From contig DJMJ01000042.1 of NCBI GenBank assembly GCA_002435325.1, forward strand, positions 119,615-153,572: DNA of 33,958 nucleotides, read 5' to 3'. The position numbers were made by a program, and so were the translations under genes. Of the stretch, positions 9,724 through 18,380 are shown one piece after another. The notes below the pieces were generated by a model. That model saw only the letters and a program-made list of their open reading frames with translations. It was not told where the DNA came from and did no database searches. How positions within the stretch are numbered: the stretch's first letter is position 1; each line of letters opens with the position of its first letter. Origin of the DNA: Nitrospira sp. UBA6493. GTDB lineage: Bacteria; Nitrospirota; Nitrospiria; Nitrospirales; Nitrospiraceae.

Positions 9724-10842
9724 TTATAAATCGCCTTCGATAACAACATCAGCCCCCAACGACCTGGTTCGCACGTGAGTGAGCTTCAACGCATCGGCCA
9801 GCCGGCGCGGGCTTGCTCCTCCGATCACGCCTTTCGACTGCGTCCCGCCAAGCAGAGTCGGCGCGACATACAGCCGCACCTGATTCACCAGCTTGGCTTT
9901 GAGGAACGCGGCATTCAGCTCCCCGCCTCCCTCGACCATTACGGAGATCATCCCGCGTTGACCGAGAGAGGCCAGGAGATGTTTCAACGAGACCCGTCCT
10001 CGCTCGCCGGGAACCACGAGGACCTCAATCCCCAATTTCTCCAGCTCCAGCAGGCGAGCCTTCGGCGCAGCCTTGGTCGTGGCAATCACCGTCTTGGCCT
10101 GATCTTGCTGTCCAAGAATCTTCGCCGAGCGAGGAATGCGCAGGCGGCTGTCGATCACAATGCGGCAGGGTTGTTTGGCGGCTAATGCGGTCAACCGGGG
10201 AGGCCTGCGCGCGGTCAACGAGGGATTATCGTGCAAGACCGTGCCGATGCCGACAATCACCGCATCGACGGCACTCCGCAGTTGATGAACCTCCCGGCGC
10301 GATTGCAGTCCCGTAATCCACTTCGATTCGCCGCCTGCCGTTGCAATCTGTCCATCCAAGGTCATCCCGGCTTTTAAGATGACGTACGGCCGTTTGGTGC
10401 GAACCCAATAACTATAGGTTCGGTTGAGAGTCTCCGCTTCCTGTCGCCCCACGCCGACGATCACCGTAATTCCGGCGCGGCGCAACTGCGCGATCCCCTT
10501 CCCTTTGACCTGTGGATTGGGATCAACCATCGCGACCACCACATGGCGCACACCGGATTGAATCACCGCCGGCACGCAGGGTGGCGTGCGTTTCTTCAGA
10601 TGACTGCAGGGCTCGAGCGTGACATAGAGCGCAGCCCCTTTAGCGCGAGGCCCTGCCTGGCGGAGGGCCAGCACTTCGGCATGGGCTTGGCCAGCTGCAT
10701 GGTGATAGGCCTGGCCGACGAGGCGGCCCTTAGAAACTACAACAGCCCCAACCATCGGGTTGGGGCTGGTCTTACCTAGGCCCTTCTCGGCAAGCCGAAG
10801 AGCCTGCATCATATAGTGCTGGTCGTGAGTTCGGTCGATCAC
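9724..10842 (-). CDS. ribD: Bifunctional riboflavin deaminase/reductase RibD
   Basis: 372 residues, as expected. It deaminates and then reduces the pyrimidine intermediate of riboflavin synthesis in the cytoplasm. The N-terminal cytidine-deaminase-like half has the zinc site H54-A-E56, C79 (in LEPCSH) and C89 (in PPCVPA). The C-terminal reductase half starts near residue 150 with PYVILKAGMTLDGQIA and includes GGGELNAAFL. The start codon is GTG at 10842, overlapping the TGA of ppdK by 4 nt, so its translation is probably coupled to that of PPDK. It shares the minus-strand block with ribE. Confidence 0.95.
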   Translation of the reverse strand: MIDRTHDQHYMMQALRLAEKGLGKTSPNPMVGAVVVSKGRLVGQAYHHAAGQAHAEVLALRQAGPRAKGAALYVTLEPCSHLKKRTPPCVPAVIQSGVRHVVVAMVDPNPQVKGKGIAQLRRAGITVIVGVGRQEAETLNRTYSYWVRTKRPYVILKAGMTLDGQIATAGGESKWITGLQSRREVHQLRSAVDAVIVGIGTVLHDNPSLTARRPPRLTALAAKQPCRIVIDSRLRIPRSAKILGQQDQAKTVIATTKAAPKARLLELEKLGIEVLVVPGERGRVSLKHLLASLGQRGMISVMVEGGGELNAAFLKAKLVNQVRLYVAPTLLGGTQSKGVIGGASPRRLADALKLTHVRTRSLGADVVIEGDL

Positions 10843-13676
10843 CGCTTCTTACGACTGACGGATGACTTCTTGGGCGCCGGCTTGGCCCGCTTCACGGATT
10901 TGGCTGGCTTTGCCGCCTTTGCGACCTTCACGGTTTTTGCGCGTACCGGCGCAGCTTTCTTGGCTGCCGGCTTGGCGTCACCTTCGGCCAGCGCGGCCTG
11001 TGCCGCGGCCAATCGCGCAATCGCCACGCGGAACGGCGAACAGCTCACATAATCCAAACCCAACTGATGGCAGAACTCGACCGAGCTCGGATCGCCGCCA
11101 TGCTCGCCGCAAATCCCGAGCTTGATGCCGGGTCTGGTCTTGCGCCCCCCGGCGATCGCCGTCTTCATTAAGCTCCCGACGCCCTCACGGTCAAGCACGG
11201 CAAAGGGATCAGACTCCATGATCTTGACGGTTTTGTAATAGTCGATGAACTTGGCGGCATCGTCACGGGAGAACCCGAACGTGGTTTGCGTCAGATCGTT
11301 GGTGCCGAAGGAGAAAAATTCAGCCTCTTCCGCAATCCGGTCGGCCGTCACCGCCGCACGCGGCAACTCGATCATCGTCCCCACGAGATAGGAGAGCTTC
11401 ACATTGTAGCGCTTCATGGTCTCCTGGGCCACTTCGCGAATAAGATCCTTCTGCGACTTCATCTCGGACACCATGCCCACGAGGGGAATCATGATCTCCG
11501 GCACAATCTTCTTGCCTTCCTTCGCCAGTTCGCAGGCGGCTTCGATGATGGCTCGCGCCTGCATCTTGGTGATCTCCGGCATCGTAATCCCAAGGCGGCA
11601 CCCGCGCAGCCCCAGCATGGGATTGAATTCATGCAGTTCCTCGACCCGCGCGAGGAGACGGCGCTGCTCTTCCAACTTGGCGCCATCGTTCCCGGTCAAC
11701 TCCAATTGCGCGATCTCGACCATCAAATCCTCGCGCTTCGGCAGGAACTCATGCAACGGCGGATCAAGCAGCCGGATCGTCACCGGATAGCCCTGCATCT
11801 CACGATACAGCCCGATGAAATCGGCCTTCTGCAGCGGCAAGAGCTGATCGAGATACTTTTCCCGCTCCTCTTTCGTCCGCGCCAGAATCATTTTCTGCAT
11901 GATCGGAATCCGGTCTTCGGCAAAGAACATGTGCTCGGTGCGGCAGAGCCCGATACCTTCGGCACCGAAGCCCCGCGCAATCTTCGCCTGATCCGGCACA
12001 TCCGCATTGGAGCGGACCCGCAGTGTCCGCATGCTATCCGCCCACGACAGGATCGTGGCAAACAACTGGTACTTCTCCGACTTCTTCCCGTCCAATTTGC
12101 CCTGCACGACCTGAATGATCTCGGACTCCATCACGGGAATATCGCCGTCATAGACATTGCCCGTCGAACCATTTACCGAAATATAGTCGCCTTCACGAAA
12201 CACCTTGGCGCCGATTCGGACCGACTGCGAATCAATGACTTCCACCGCCTCGCAGCCCGCCACGCAGACTTTGCCCATCTGCCTGGCCACCACCGCCGCA
12301 TGCGACGTCATGCCGCCGCGCGCCGTTACAAACCCGGTCGCGGCATTCATTCCATGAATGTCATCCGGACTCGTTTCTTCCCGCACCAGCACGACCCGCT
12401 CCCCGGCCGCCTTCATTTCCACCGCGCGATCAGGCGTCAAGGCAATCTTGCCTGCCGACGCGCCCGGACCCGCCGGCAATCCTTTGCCTAACGGGACCGC
12501 CACGGATTCCGATTTGGTATCGAAGATCGGATAGAGATATTGCGACAATTGCTCCGGCCCGACACGCTGCACCGCTTCGCGTTTCGTAATCAGGCCTTCC
12601 TTGACCATCTCGACGGCGATGCGCACCGCGGAAATGCCGGTCCGCTTGCCCACCCGCGTTTGCAGCATGTAGAGCTTGCCTTCCTGGATCGTGAATTCCA
12701 GGTCGAGCATGTCGCGGTAGTGCTTTTCCAGTTTCTTATACGTCGTCTCAAGATCTTTGTAGGCGGCCGGCACGGTGCGCCCGAGTTCGGTCACCGGGAG
12801 CGGCGTGCGAATGCCCGCCACCACATCTTCGCCTTGGGCGTTCATCAAACATTCGCCGAAAAACTTCCGTTCGCCGCTGTTGGGATCGCGCGTGAAGGCC
12901 ACGCCGGTGCCGCTGGTGTCGCCCATATTGCCGAACACCATCGCCACCACGTTAATCGCGGTCCCCCAGTGGTCCGGAATGCCGTTCAACCGCCGATAGG
13001 TAATGGCCCGCGCGCCGTTCCAGGATGAAAACACGGCATTGATCGCCATCCGCAGTTGCTCGATCGGATCGTCAGGGAAATCCTTCCCCGTCTCCTCTTT
13101 CACCAGTGACTTGAAGCGTTCCACGAGATCACGCAAGGCTCCCGCGTCCAATTGCGTCTCGTGCGCCACACCCATCTCTTCTTTTTTATGATTCAGAATG
13201 GCTTCGAAATGTTCGCGCGGCACCCCCATCACAATACTGCCGAACATCGTGATGAACCGGCGGTAGCTGTCCTGAGCAAACCGGTCATTGCGTGTCTTGG
13301 CAGCCAGTCCCTCGACGGTTTTCAGCGTCAGACCGACGTTCAAAACGGTATCCATCATGCCCGGCATCGAGGCGCGAGCGCCCGAGCGCACGGACACGAG
13401 CAGCGGCTTCTCGGGATCGCCGAACCCCATGCCCATCGACCGTTCAACTCGCTTGAGCGACGCCAACGCCGCGTCCCACATGCCGGGCGGATACTTCTTC
13501 CCCAGCTTGTAATATTCGACACAAGCCTCGGTCGTGATCGTGAATCCAGGGGGCACGGAAATACCGAGGTTGGTCATCTCTGCCAGGCCGGCACCCTTGC
13601 CGCCCAGCAACTCCTTCATGTTCGATGTGCCTTCCGCCTTGCCGTCACCGAAATAGTATACGTATTTCTTAGCCAC
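10839..13676 (-). CDS. ppdK: Pyruvate, phosphate dikinase with basic C-terminal tail
   Basis: 945 residues. It interconverts pyruvate, ATP and Pi with PEP, AMP and PPi; in reductive-TCA autotrophs it makes PEP from pyruvate. The start is GTG 13676 with AAAGGAGA eight nucleotides upstream. Domains in order: N-terminal ATP-grasp (GGKGAGLAEM near 25-35), the swivelling phospho-His domain with GGMTSHAAVVARQMG (about 452-466), and a C-terminal TIM barrel with GICGEHGGDPSSV and the catalytic Cys879 in YVSCSPFRV. The enzyme core ends near residue 898. Residues 900-945 are an extra Lys/Ala/Pro tail (18 of 46 residues Lys or Arg), not part of the usual enzyme, which has about 870-900 residues. All catalytic residues are intact. 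Confidence 0.95.
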   Translation of the reverse strand: MAKKYVYYFGDGKAEGTSNMKELLGGKGAGLAEMTNLGISVPPGFTITTEACVEYYKLGKKYPPGMWDAALASLKRVERSMGMGFGDPEKPLLVSVRSGARASMPGMMDTVLNVGLTLKTVEGLAAKTRNDRFAQDSYRRFITMFGSIVMGVPREHFEAILNHKKEEMGVAHETQLDAGALRDLVERFKSLVKEETGKDFPDDPIEQLRMAINAVFSSWNGARAITYRRLNGIPDHWGTAINVVAMVFGNMGDTSGTGVAFTRDPNSGERKFFGECLMNAQGEDVVAGIRTPLPVTELGRTVPAAYKDLETTYKKLEKHYRDMLDLEFTIQEGKLYMLQTRVGKRTGISAVRIAVEMVKEGLITKREAVQRVGPEQLSQYLYPIFDTKSESVAVPLGKGLPAGPGASAGKIALTPDRAVEMKAAGERVVLVREETSPDDIHGMNAATGFVTARGGMTSHAAVVARQMGKVCVAGCEAVEVIDSQSVRIGAKVFREGDYISVNGSTGNVYDGDIPVMESEIIQVVQGKLDGKKSEKYQLFATILSWADSMRTLRVRSNADVPDQAKIARGFGAEGIGLCRTEHMFFAEDRIPIMQKMILARTKEEREKYLDQLLPLQKADFIGLYREMQGYPVTIRLLDPPLHEFLPKREDLMVEIAQLELTGNDGAKLEEQRRLLARVEELHEFNPMLGLRGCRLGITMPEITKMQARAIIEAACELAKEGKKIVPEIMIPLVGMVSEMKSQKDLIREVAQETMKRYNVKLSYLVGTMIELPRAAVTADRIAEEAEFFSFGTNDLTQTTFGFSRDDAAKFIDYYKTVKIMESDPFAVLDREGVGSLMKTAIAGGRKTRPGIKLGICGEHGGDPSSVEFCHQLGLDYVSCSPFRVAIARLAAAQAALAEGDAKPAAKKAAPVRAKTVKVAKAAKPAKSVKRAKPAPKKSSVSRKKR

Positions 13677-13709
13677 GCCTGACTCTCCTTTGCGATCGAC
13701 TGACGAGAT

Positions 13710-14219
13710 CTAGACCGATTGTCTGGTTGCGGCTAGTTCCAGTTGCAGCTGGTAGCGGTTCACAAGATAGCGGCGCGTGATCACGCCAAAGGCAATGATC
13801 GCCGCCACAAATCCCACCCACCAGACCAAGCGATAGTCGGCCCGGATGCCGTGATCCACGTAGTACCGGCCATCGGGGCCCTGACGCACAATTGTATTTG
13901 TATCCAACACATGGGGTGTGCCCGTCGGATCGGACAAGTTGATCCACTCGGAACAGAGACGGATAGGATCAGTCGCTCCCGCGAGACGCTGCCAACTCAA
14001 TCGCAGACAAACGTCCGATTGTGGATTGAACAGATCCGGCGTCCGCACCAACTCGTCCAGATTGACGCCGCTCACCCACATACCAAACAGGAACATGCCG
14101 TTGCACAGCAGAATCAGGACGATGGTAACTCCGGTCGAAAACCGCCGGACTCGCGCCTGACGAGACTCTTCGTCACCTGCGGCCCTGGCCCCAACTGCCG
14201 ATGGGGGATCCTGCGCCAT
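13710..14219 (-). CDS. Small inner-membrane protein of unknown function
   Basis: 169 residues, ATG 14219 with GAAGG just upstream. Two hydrophobic segments (about 28-50, VTIVLILLCNGMFLFGMWV, and about 131-149, LVWWVGFVAAIIAFGVI) enclose a domain of about 80 residues with two Cys (SDVCLRL and IRLCSEW) that could form a disulfide if this loop faces the periplasm. The N-terminal 27 residues are polar. I do not recognise the family. It starts 15 nt after glyS and ends 33 nt before ppdK, so it is probably cotranscribed with both. Confidence 0.65.
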   Translation of the reverse strand: MAQDPPSAVGARAAGDEESRQARVRRFSTGVTIVLILLCNGMFLFGMWVSGVNLDELVRTPDLFNPQSDVCLRLSWQRLAGATDPIRLCSEWINLSDPTGTPHVLDTNTIVRQGPDGRYYVDHGIRADYRLVWWVGFVAAIIAFGVITRRYLVNRYQLQLELAATRQSV

Positions 14220-14234
14220 GCCTTCATGCCCTGC

Positions 14235-16418
14235 CTAGCTCCCTTGTACCACAATCTGGGAGAAGTCCGCGAACGACATGAAGAAATCGTCCACTTCTTT
14301 CAGCAGCGAGAGGCGGTTGCTGCGCACCGCCTGGTCCTCGGCATTCACCATCACTGCGGCAAAGAAGGCGTCGATAGCCGGTTTGAGCCGAACCAGCGAC
14401 TCCAAGGCCTTGCCATACTCGCTCGCCTGCATCGATGCGCCCATCTTGTCCCGTTCATCCGATACGGCTTTATGCAACGCGGACTCGGCGGGATCGTGGA
14501 ACGCGGAGGGCTCAACCGGGCGGCGCTCCCACTGCTCCTTCTCCACGAGGCGATGCGCGCGTTTAAATCCGACAATCAACGGATCGAACTCGGCCCGGCT
14601 GGTGACCGCATGCAACGCCTGCATCTTGGCCAGCAAATCCCGCAGATCAAACGATTGGCGATCCACCGCGCTGACGACGGCATTCACCACATCGTCCCGC
14701 AACCCGTATATCGTGCGGGCATAGTGCCGGACCCGCTCGAACATGAATTCAACCAGCCGCTGCTGTCCATCCCCCTGGTTCGCTCCGGGCTTGAAACCCG
14801 CCGCAGCCACAATCGCTCTCGCCTCACCGATAGCCCGGCCGAGGTCCAACCGGACAAAACCCTCCAACAGAATACGCACGATCGCCGTGGCATGGCGGCG
14901 CAGCGCAAAGGGATCTTCAGATCCTGTCGGCACCATCCCGACGTGAAAGAACGAGGCCAGACTGTCCAAACGATCAGCCAGGGACAACACTTGGGCTTCG
15001 ACCGAATCAGGAATAGGACCTTCCATTGAATGCGGCCGATAGTGCTGGAGAATCGCCTCACAAACCGCAGGATCCTCTCCGTCATGCCGGGCATAGTAGC
15101 CGCCCATGATCCCCTGCAATTCCGGGAATTCTCCGACAATACCGGTCAACAGGTCAGCTTTGCACAACGTTCCCGCACGCTCACAAACCTGGACGACAGA
15201 GTCCTTGAGCCCGGCCGACCTGGCCAGCATTGCCGCAATGGCAGCCACCCGCTCCTGCTTCTGCCCCATCGTCCCGATCTTTTGATGGAACGTCACCCCG
15301 GCGAGCTTGCCGACACGATCCTGGAGCGAGGTCGTGCGGTCATCATCGTAGAAAAACTTGGCGTCCGCCAAACGCGCCGCGAGCACTCGCTCATTCCCTT
15401 CGCGGATCAAACCCATATCCTTTACGCGATTGTTGGTGACCGCGATGAAATGGGCCACCAGCTTGCCGCTTTTCTTGTCCCGCAAAGAGAAGAACCCCTG
15501 ATGCTCCTTCATCGAAGTGATCAGAATTTCTTCCGGAACATCAAGGTACATGTCTTTGAACGATCCAATGATCGCGTTGGGCCACTCCGTAGTAAAGACG
15601 GCCTGATCGAGCAATGCCTCATCGTGATTGAGGACAAAACCGGTCTTCTTGCACAGGGTGGCAATCTGCTCCTGGATCATCGCGCGCCGGCGCGCCGGAT
15701 CTGGCATCACGCCCTGTTTTTCGAGCGCCTTCACGTAGGTCTCACGATCCCGCACGACCACTCCTTGCTTCCCGCCCAGCACCCGATGGCCTCTGGTCCG
15801 ATTCCCCGCCTTGATCCCGGCGGCTTCGACAGGCAACACCGCTCCGCCATAGAGCACGACCAACCACCGCACAGGGCGAGCAAAGCGAACACCCGTTTCA
15901 TTCCACTTCATGGCTTTCGGGAACGACAGCTTGGCCACCAATTGCGGCACAAGTTCCGTCAATACGACTTTCGCAGGGCGCCCCTCTTCCCGCTTCACGG
16001 CAAAGAGATACTCTCCCTTCGGCGTCTGACGGACTTGGAGGTCTTGCACGGCCACTCCCTGCCCCGCGGCAAACCCCACGGCCGCTCTGGTCGGTTGACC
16101 GGCCGGATCAAACGCGACAGCCTTTGATGGCCCCATGGCCTCCTTCATGACAGAGGCCTGTTGCCTGGCCAGCCCCTCCACCACCAGCGTCAAGCGCCTT
16201 GGAGTCCCGAGGGTTCGAACTCCTGTGAAAGTCAATCGCTGTTCGGTCAGGAGACGTTCGGCAGACTCTTTCAGGCAGGCCAATGCGGGACTGATGAACT
16301 GATAGGGCAGCTCTTCAACCCCAATCTCCAGGAGCAACTCGGCCGTAGACAGAACAGACCCTCCCGCAGGTTTCTTGGGAGCGGCCTTCGCACGAGACAT
16401 CTTCTTAGTCTTCGGCAT
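14235..16418 (-). CDS. glyS: Glycyl-tRNA synthetase, beta subunit
   Basis: 727 residues. The beta chain of the alpha2-beta2 bacterial enzyme recognises tRNA-Gly. The family start LLLEIGVEELP is at residues 28-38, preceded by an unusual basic stretch (PKTKKMSRAKAAPKKPAG) that most GlyS proteins lack. Other recognisable parts are GHRVLGG, FRDLRDLL-like helices, HD-like segments (HYRPHSMEG) and a C-terminal anticodon-binding helical region ending in VDDFFMSFADF, which resembles the DBP/anticodon tail of ArgRS-type domains (FFDxVMVNAED: here FFAAVMVNAED). It follows glyQ by 18 nt, as in most bacteria with this two-gene arrangement. Confidence 0.95.
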   Translation of the reverse strand: MPKTKKMSRAKAAPKKPAGGSVLSTAELLLEIGVEELPYQFISPALACLKESAERLLTEQRLTFTGVRTLGTPRRLTLVVEGLARQQASVMKEAMGPSKAVAFDPAGQPTRAAVGFAAGQGVAVQDLQVRQTPKGEYLFAVKREEGRPAKVVLTELVPQLVAKLSFPKAMKWNETGVRFARPVRWLVVLYGGAVLPVEAAGIKAGNRTRGHRVLGGKQGVVVRDRETYVKALEKQGVMPDPARRRAMIQEQIATLCKKTGFVLNHDEALLDQAVFTTEWPNAIIGSFKDMYLDVPEEILITSMKEHQGFFSLRDKKSGKLVAHFIAVTNNRVKDMGLIREGNERVLAARLADAKFFYDDDRTTSLQDRVGKLAGVTFHQKIGTMGQKQERVAAIAAMLARSAGLKDSVVQVCERAGTLCKADLLTGIVGEFPELQGIMGGYYARHDGEDPAVCEAILQHYRPHSMEGPIPDSVEAQVLSLADRLDSLASFFHVGMVPTGSEDPFALRRHATAIVRILLEGFVRLDLGRAIGEARAIVAAAGFKPGANQGDGQQRLVEFMFERVRHYARTIYGLRDDVVNAVVSAVDRQSFDLRDLLAKMQALHAVTSRAEFDPLIVGFKRAHRLVEKEQWERRPVEPSAFHDPAESALHKAVSDERDKMGASMQASEYGKALESLVRLKPAIDAFFAAVMVNAEDQAVRSNRLSLLKEVDDFFMSFADFSQIVVQGS

Positions 16419-16436
16419 AAATGAGTCTTTGGACCA

Positions 16437-17384
16437 TTATGATCTGGTGGATTTGGACACAGATCGAGGACTACCGGCCTTGTGCCCGCTTCGATTCAAG
16501 AGCGGGTGCCCCATCGCGGCTCGTTCCTCGATGTAGCGTTCAGCACATTGTCTGGCCAAGGCCCTGACACGTGCAATGTAGCCCGTTCGTTCGGCCACAC
16601 TGATGGCCCCTCGGGCGTCCAGTAAATTGAAAACGTGCGACGACTTAATGCAATAGTCATAGGCCGGCAAGGTCAACCGCTTGTCTGTTTGCACCAGCAG
16701 CCGCTTGCATTCCGCCTCATAGGACTGGAAGGCCTGCATCAACATCTGCACATCGCCTTCTTCAAAGTTATAGCGCGAGCCCTGCACTTCGGTCTCATGA
16801 TGAATATCGCCGTACTTGATCGAGTCGGTCCAGGCAAGATCGAAGACGTTGTTGACCTGCTGCAGATACATCGCGATCCGTTCCGTGCCGTAGGTAATCT
16901 CACCGGTAATGGGGGCCAATTCGATCCCGCCGATTTCCTGAAAATATGTGAATTGAGTGATTTCCATGCCGTCCAGACGCACTTCCCATCCCAGCCCCCA
17001 GGCACCGAGGGTGGGCGACTCCCAGTCGTCTTGAATAAACCGGATGTCATGCTGTTTGGGATTGATCCCGAGCTCGGCCAGACTTTCCAAATACAATTCT
17101 TGGATGTTATCCGGCGCAGGTTTCAGCACCACCTGATACTGATAGTAGTGCTGCATGCGGTTGGGATTTTCCCCGTACCGGCCATCGGTTGGACGCCGGC
17201 AGGGTTGCGGATAGGCCGCACGCCAGGGTTCAGGCCCTAACGACCGCAGAAAAGTGGCAGGATGGAAGGTGCCAGCCCCCATTTCCATATCGTAGGGCTG
17301 ATGGATCACACAACCCCGATCAGCCCAAAACCGGCTTAATGAAAGAATGAGATCCTGATAGGTCACAGAAAATCCAGCAGTCAT
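16437..17384 (-). CDS. glyQ: Glycyl-tRNA synthetase, alpha subunit
   Basis: 315 residues from ATG 17384. This start aligns with known GlyQ proteins, which begin about 11 residues before the segment LILSLSRFWADRGC; the longer TTG start at 17435 would precede the predicted transcription start. It carries the class II catalytic core that makes glycyl-adenylate: GAGTFHPATFLR, motif-2-type RPTDGRYGENPNRMQHYYQ, and GITYGTERIAMYLQ-type motif 3 (here EITYGTERIAMYL). The extreme C-terminus (HKAGSPRSVSKSTRS) is basic and not conserved. It is the first gene of the minus-strand block, with a candidate promoter upstream. Confidence 0.94.
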   Translation of the reverse strand: MTAGFSVTYQDLILSLSRFWADRGCVIHQPYDMEMGAGTFHPATFLRSLGPEPWRAAYPQPCRRPTDGRYGENPNRMQHYYQYQVVLKPAPDNIQELYLESLAELGINPKQHDIRFIQDDWESPTLGAWGLGWEVRLDGMEITQFTYFQEIGGIELAPITGEITYGTERIAMYLQQVNNVFDLAWTDSIKYGDIHHETEVQGSRYNFEEGDVQMLMQAFQSYEAECKRLLVQTDKRLTLPAYDYCIKSSHVFNLLDARGAISVAERTGYIARVRALARQCAERYIEERAAMGHPLLNRSGHKAGSPRSVSKSTRS

Positions 17385-17433
17385 TAAAAAGTCGTGCGCG
17401 TCAACTCTGCTTGCCATGCAAAAACGGAGCGCC

Positions 17434-17464
17434 AAGCTAACAAGAATGGTTTCAGCCTGTCAAG
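17434..17464 (-). promoter_or_regulatory. Candidate promoter for the glyQ-glyS-ppdK-rib block
   Basis: On the minus strand a perfect TTGACA (plus-strand 17459-17464) is followed 18-19 nt later by TAGCTT-like sequence (about 17434-17439), about 50 nt before the glyQ ATG. The -35 is ideal and the -10 weak. The position supports ATG 17384 as the glyQ start. Confidence 0.4.
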
Positions 17465-17612
17465 CAATATTCCCTCATGGATCAAAGAGTTGCAGTACAC
17501 GTCTTCCCTCATGCGCCAGCGGAAATATCCGCGCAACAATTCGTTTATACCCACTCTGCCTGTAGGATTGCGGCTTGACGAAGATCCCCAAACTGCACTA
17601 ATGTCAAAAAAG

Positions 17613-17642
17613 TTGACTAAGTCAGTTGGCAATTAATATCTA
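17613..17642 (+). promoter_or_regulatory. Rrf2 promoter with overlapping palindromic operator
   Basis: TTGACT (17613-17618) serves as a -35, with TAATAT (17634-17639) or TATCTA (17637-17642) as a -10. The inverted repeat TGACT-A-AGTCA (17614-17624) covers the -35. GACT/AGTC half-sites are characteristic of IscR/Rrf2-type operators, so autorepression by the gene directly downstream is likely; the half-site spacing is shorter than in E. coli IscR type 1 sites. Confidence 0.5.
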
Positions 17643-17648
17643 CGCCTT

Positions 17649-18089
17649 ATGAAACTGTCTAAAAAAAGCGAATATGGCCTTCGCGCCCTGATTGAACTCA
17701 CGCTCGCCTATAATCGCACCACCCTCCAGCGGCATGAGATCGCAGAGCGGCAACATATCCCCGCTGAATTTTTAGAGCAGATTCTACTCGTACTTAAACG
17801 GATGGGCCTCCTGGCGAGCCGGCGTGGAATTAAAGGAGGCTACCAACTGATCAAGCCTCCCGAGTCGATCACTCTGGGACAAGTCATTCGCATGCTTGAT
17901 GGGCCGCTCGCCCCAATCCCCTGCGTCAGTAAAACCGCCTATCAGAAATGCAGCGATTGCCCTTACGCCTCAACCACCTCATGTCCGCTTCAACATGTGA
18001 TGGGCAACGTGCGCAATGCGATCGCCGACATCTTAGACCACTATACCTTGAAGGATTTTGCCTACGGACGACTGCAGGAAGAACGTTAA
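17649..18089 (+). CDS. Rrf2-family transcriptional regulator with four-Cys cluster
   Basis: 146 residues beginning MKLSKKSEYGLRALIEL, the classic Rrf2 opening. The N-terminal winged helix (1-65) contains the recognition region IPAEFLEQILLVLKRMGLLASRRG and the wing GIKGGYQL. Residues 92-112 hold Cys92, Cys101, Cys104 and Cys112 (C-x8-C-x2-C-x7-C), where IscR has C-x5-C-x5-C. Such a cluster can ligate an iron-sulfur centre or act as a thiol switch. The C-terminal helix continues to residue 146. It is divergent from glyQ and followed 42 nt later by the DUF2061 gene, which is the obvious candidate target besides itself. Confidence 0.9.
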   Translation: MKLSKKSEYGLRALIELTLAYNRTTLQRHEIAERQHIPAEFLEQILLVLKRMGLLASRRGIKGGYQLIKPPESITLGQVIRMLDGPLAPIPCVSKTAYQKCSDCPYASTTSCPLQHVMGNVRNAIADILDHYTLKDFAYGRLQEER

Positions 18090-18137
18090 ACTCTCCTGCG
18101 CACAGGACGCGTAGGGACAGGCAAGGAGCGCATGACC

Positions 18138-18380
18138 ATGGCAGACAACGTACAGGGAACAGAATCCCATCTCCGGAGCGTGATCAAGGGAATCAGTTGG
18201 CGTGTCCTGGGAACCATCGACACCATGATTCTCAGCTATTTATGGACAGGCAGCATCAAGACCGCGACGCTCATTGGATCATCGGAAGCGATGACAAAAA
18301 TTTTCCTTTTTTGGGCTCATGAGCGCGTCTGGCACAGAATCCGGTGGGGTCGAATCACGCCACCGACCAGTTCCCCCTAG
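18138..18380 (+). CDS. DUF2061 small membrane protein
   Basis: 80 residues from ATG 18138, which sits nine nucleotides after AAGGAG; ATG 18132 is only three nucleotides from that site and thus less likely. The pattern SWRVLGTIDTMILSYLWTG, SIKTATLIGSSEAMTKIFLF and HERVWHRIRWG is that of DUF2061: two transmembrane helices, then a conserved H-E-R-x-W motif near the C-terminus. The function of this family is unknown; in some bacteria such genes lie beside sulfate-assimilation genes. Its position after the Rrf2 regulator suggests regulation by a sulfur or iron-sulfur signal, but that is inference. Confidence 0.85.
   Translation: MADNVQGTESHLRSVIKGISWRVLGTIDTMILSYLWTGSIKTATLIGSSEAMTKIFLFWAHERVWHRIRWGRITPPTSSP

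Noticed and set aside
11286..12491. 401-residue open frame antisense to ppdK
   Set aside because: Composition is His/Arg/Leu-rich as expected of an antisense shadow; ppdK is certain.
15030..16127. 365-residue open frame antisense to glyS
   Set aside because: Same reason: shadow of a conserved gene, no start signal.
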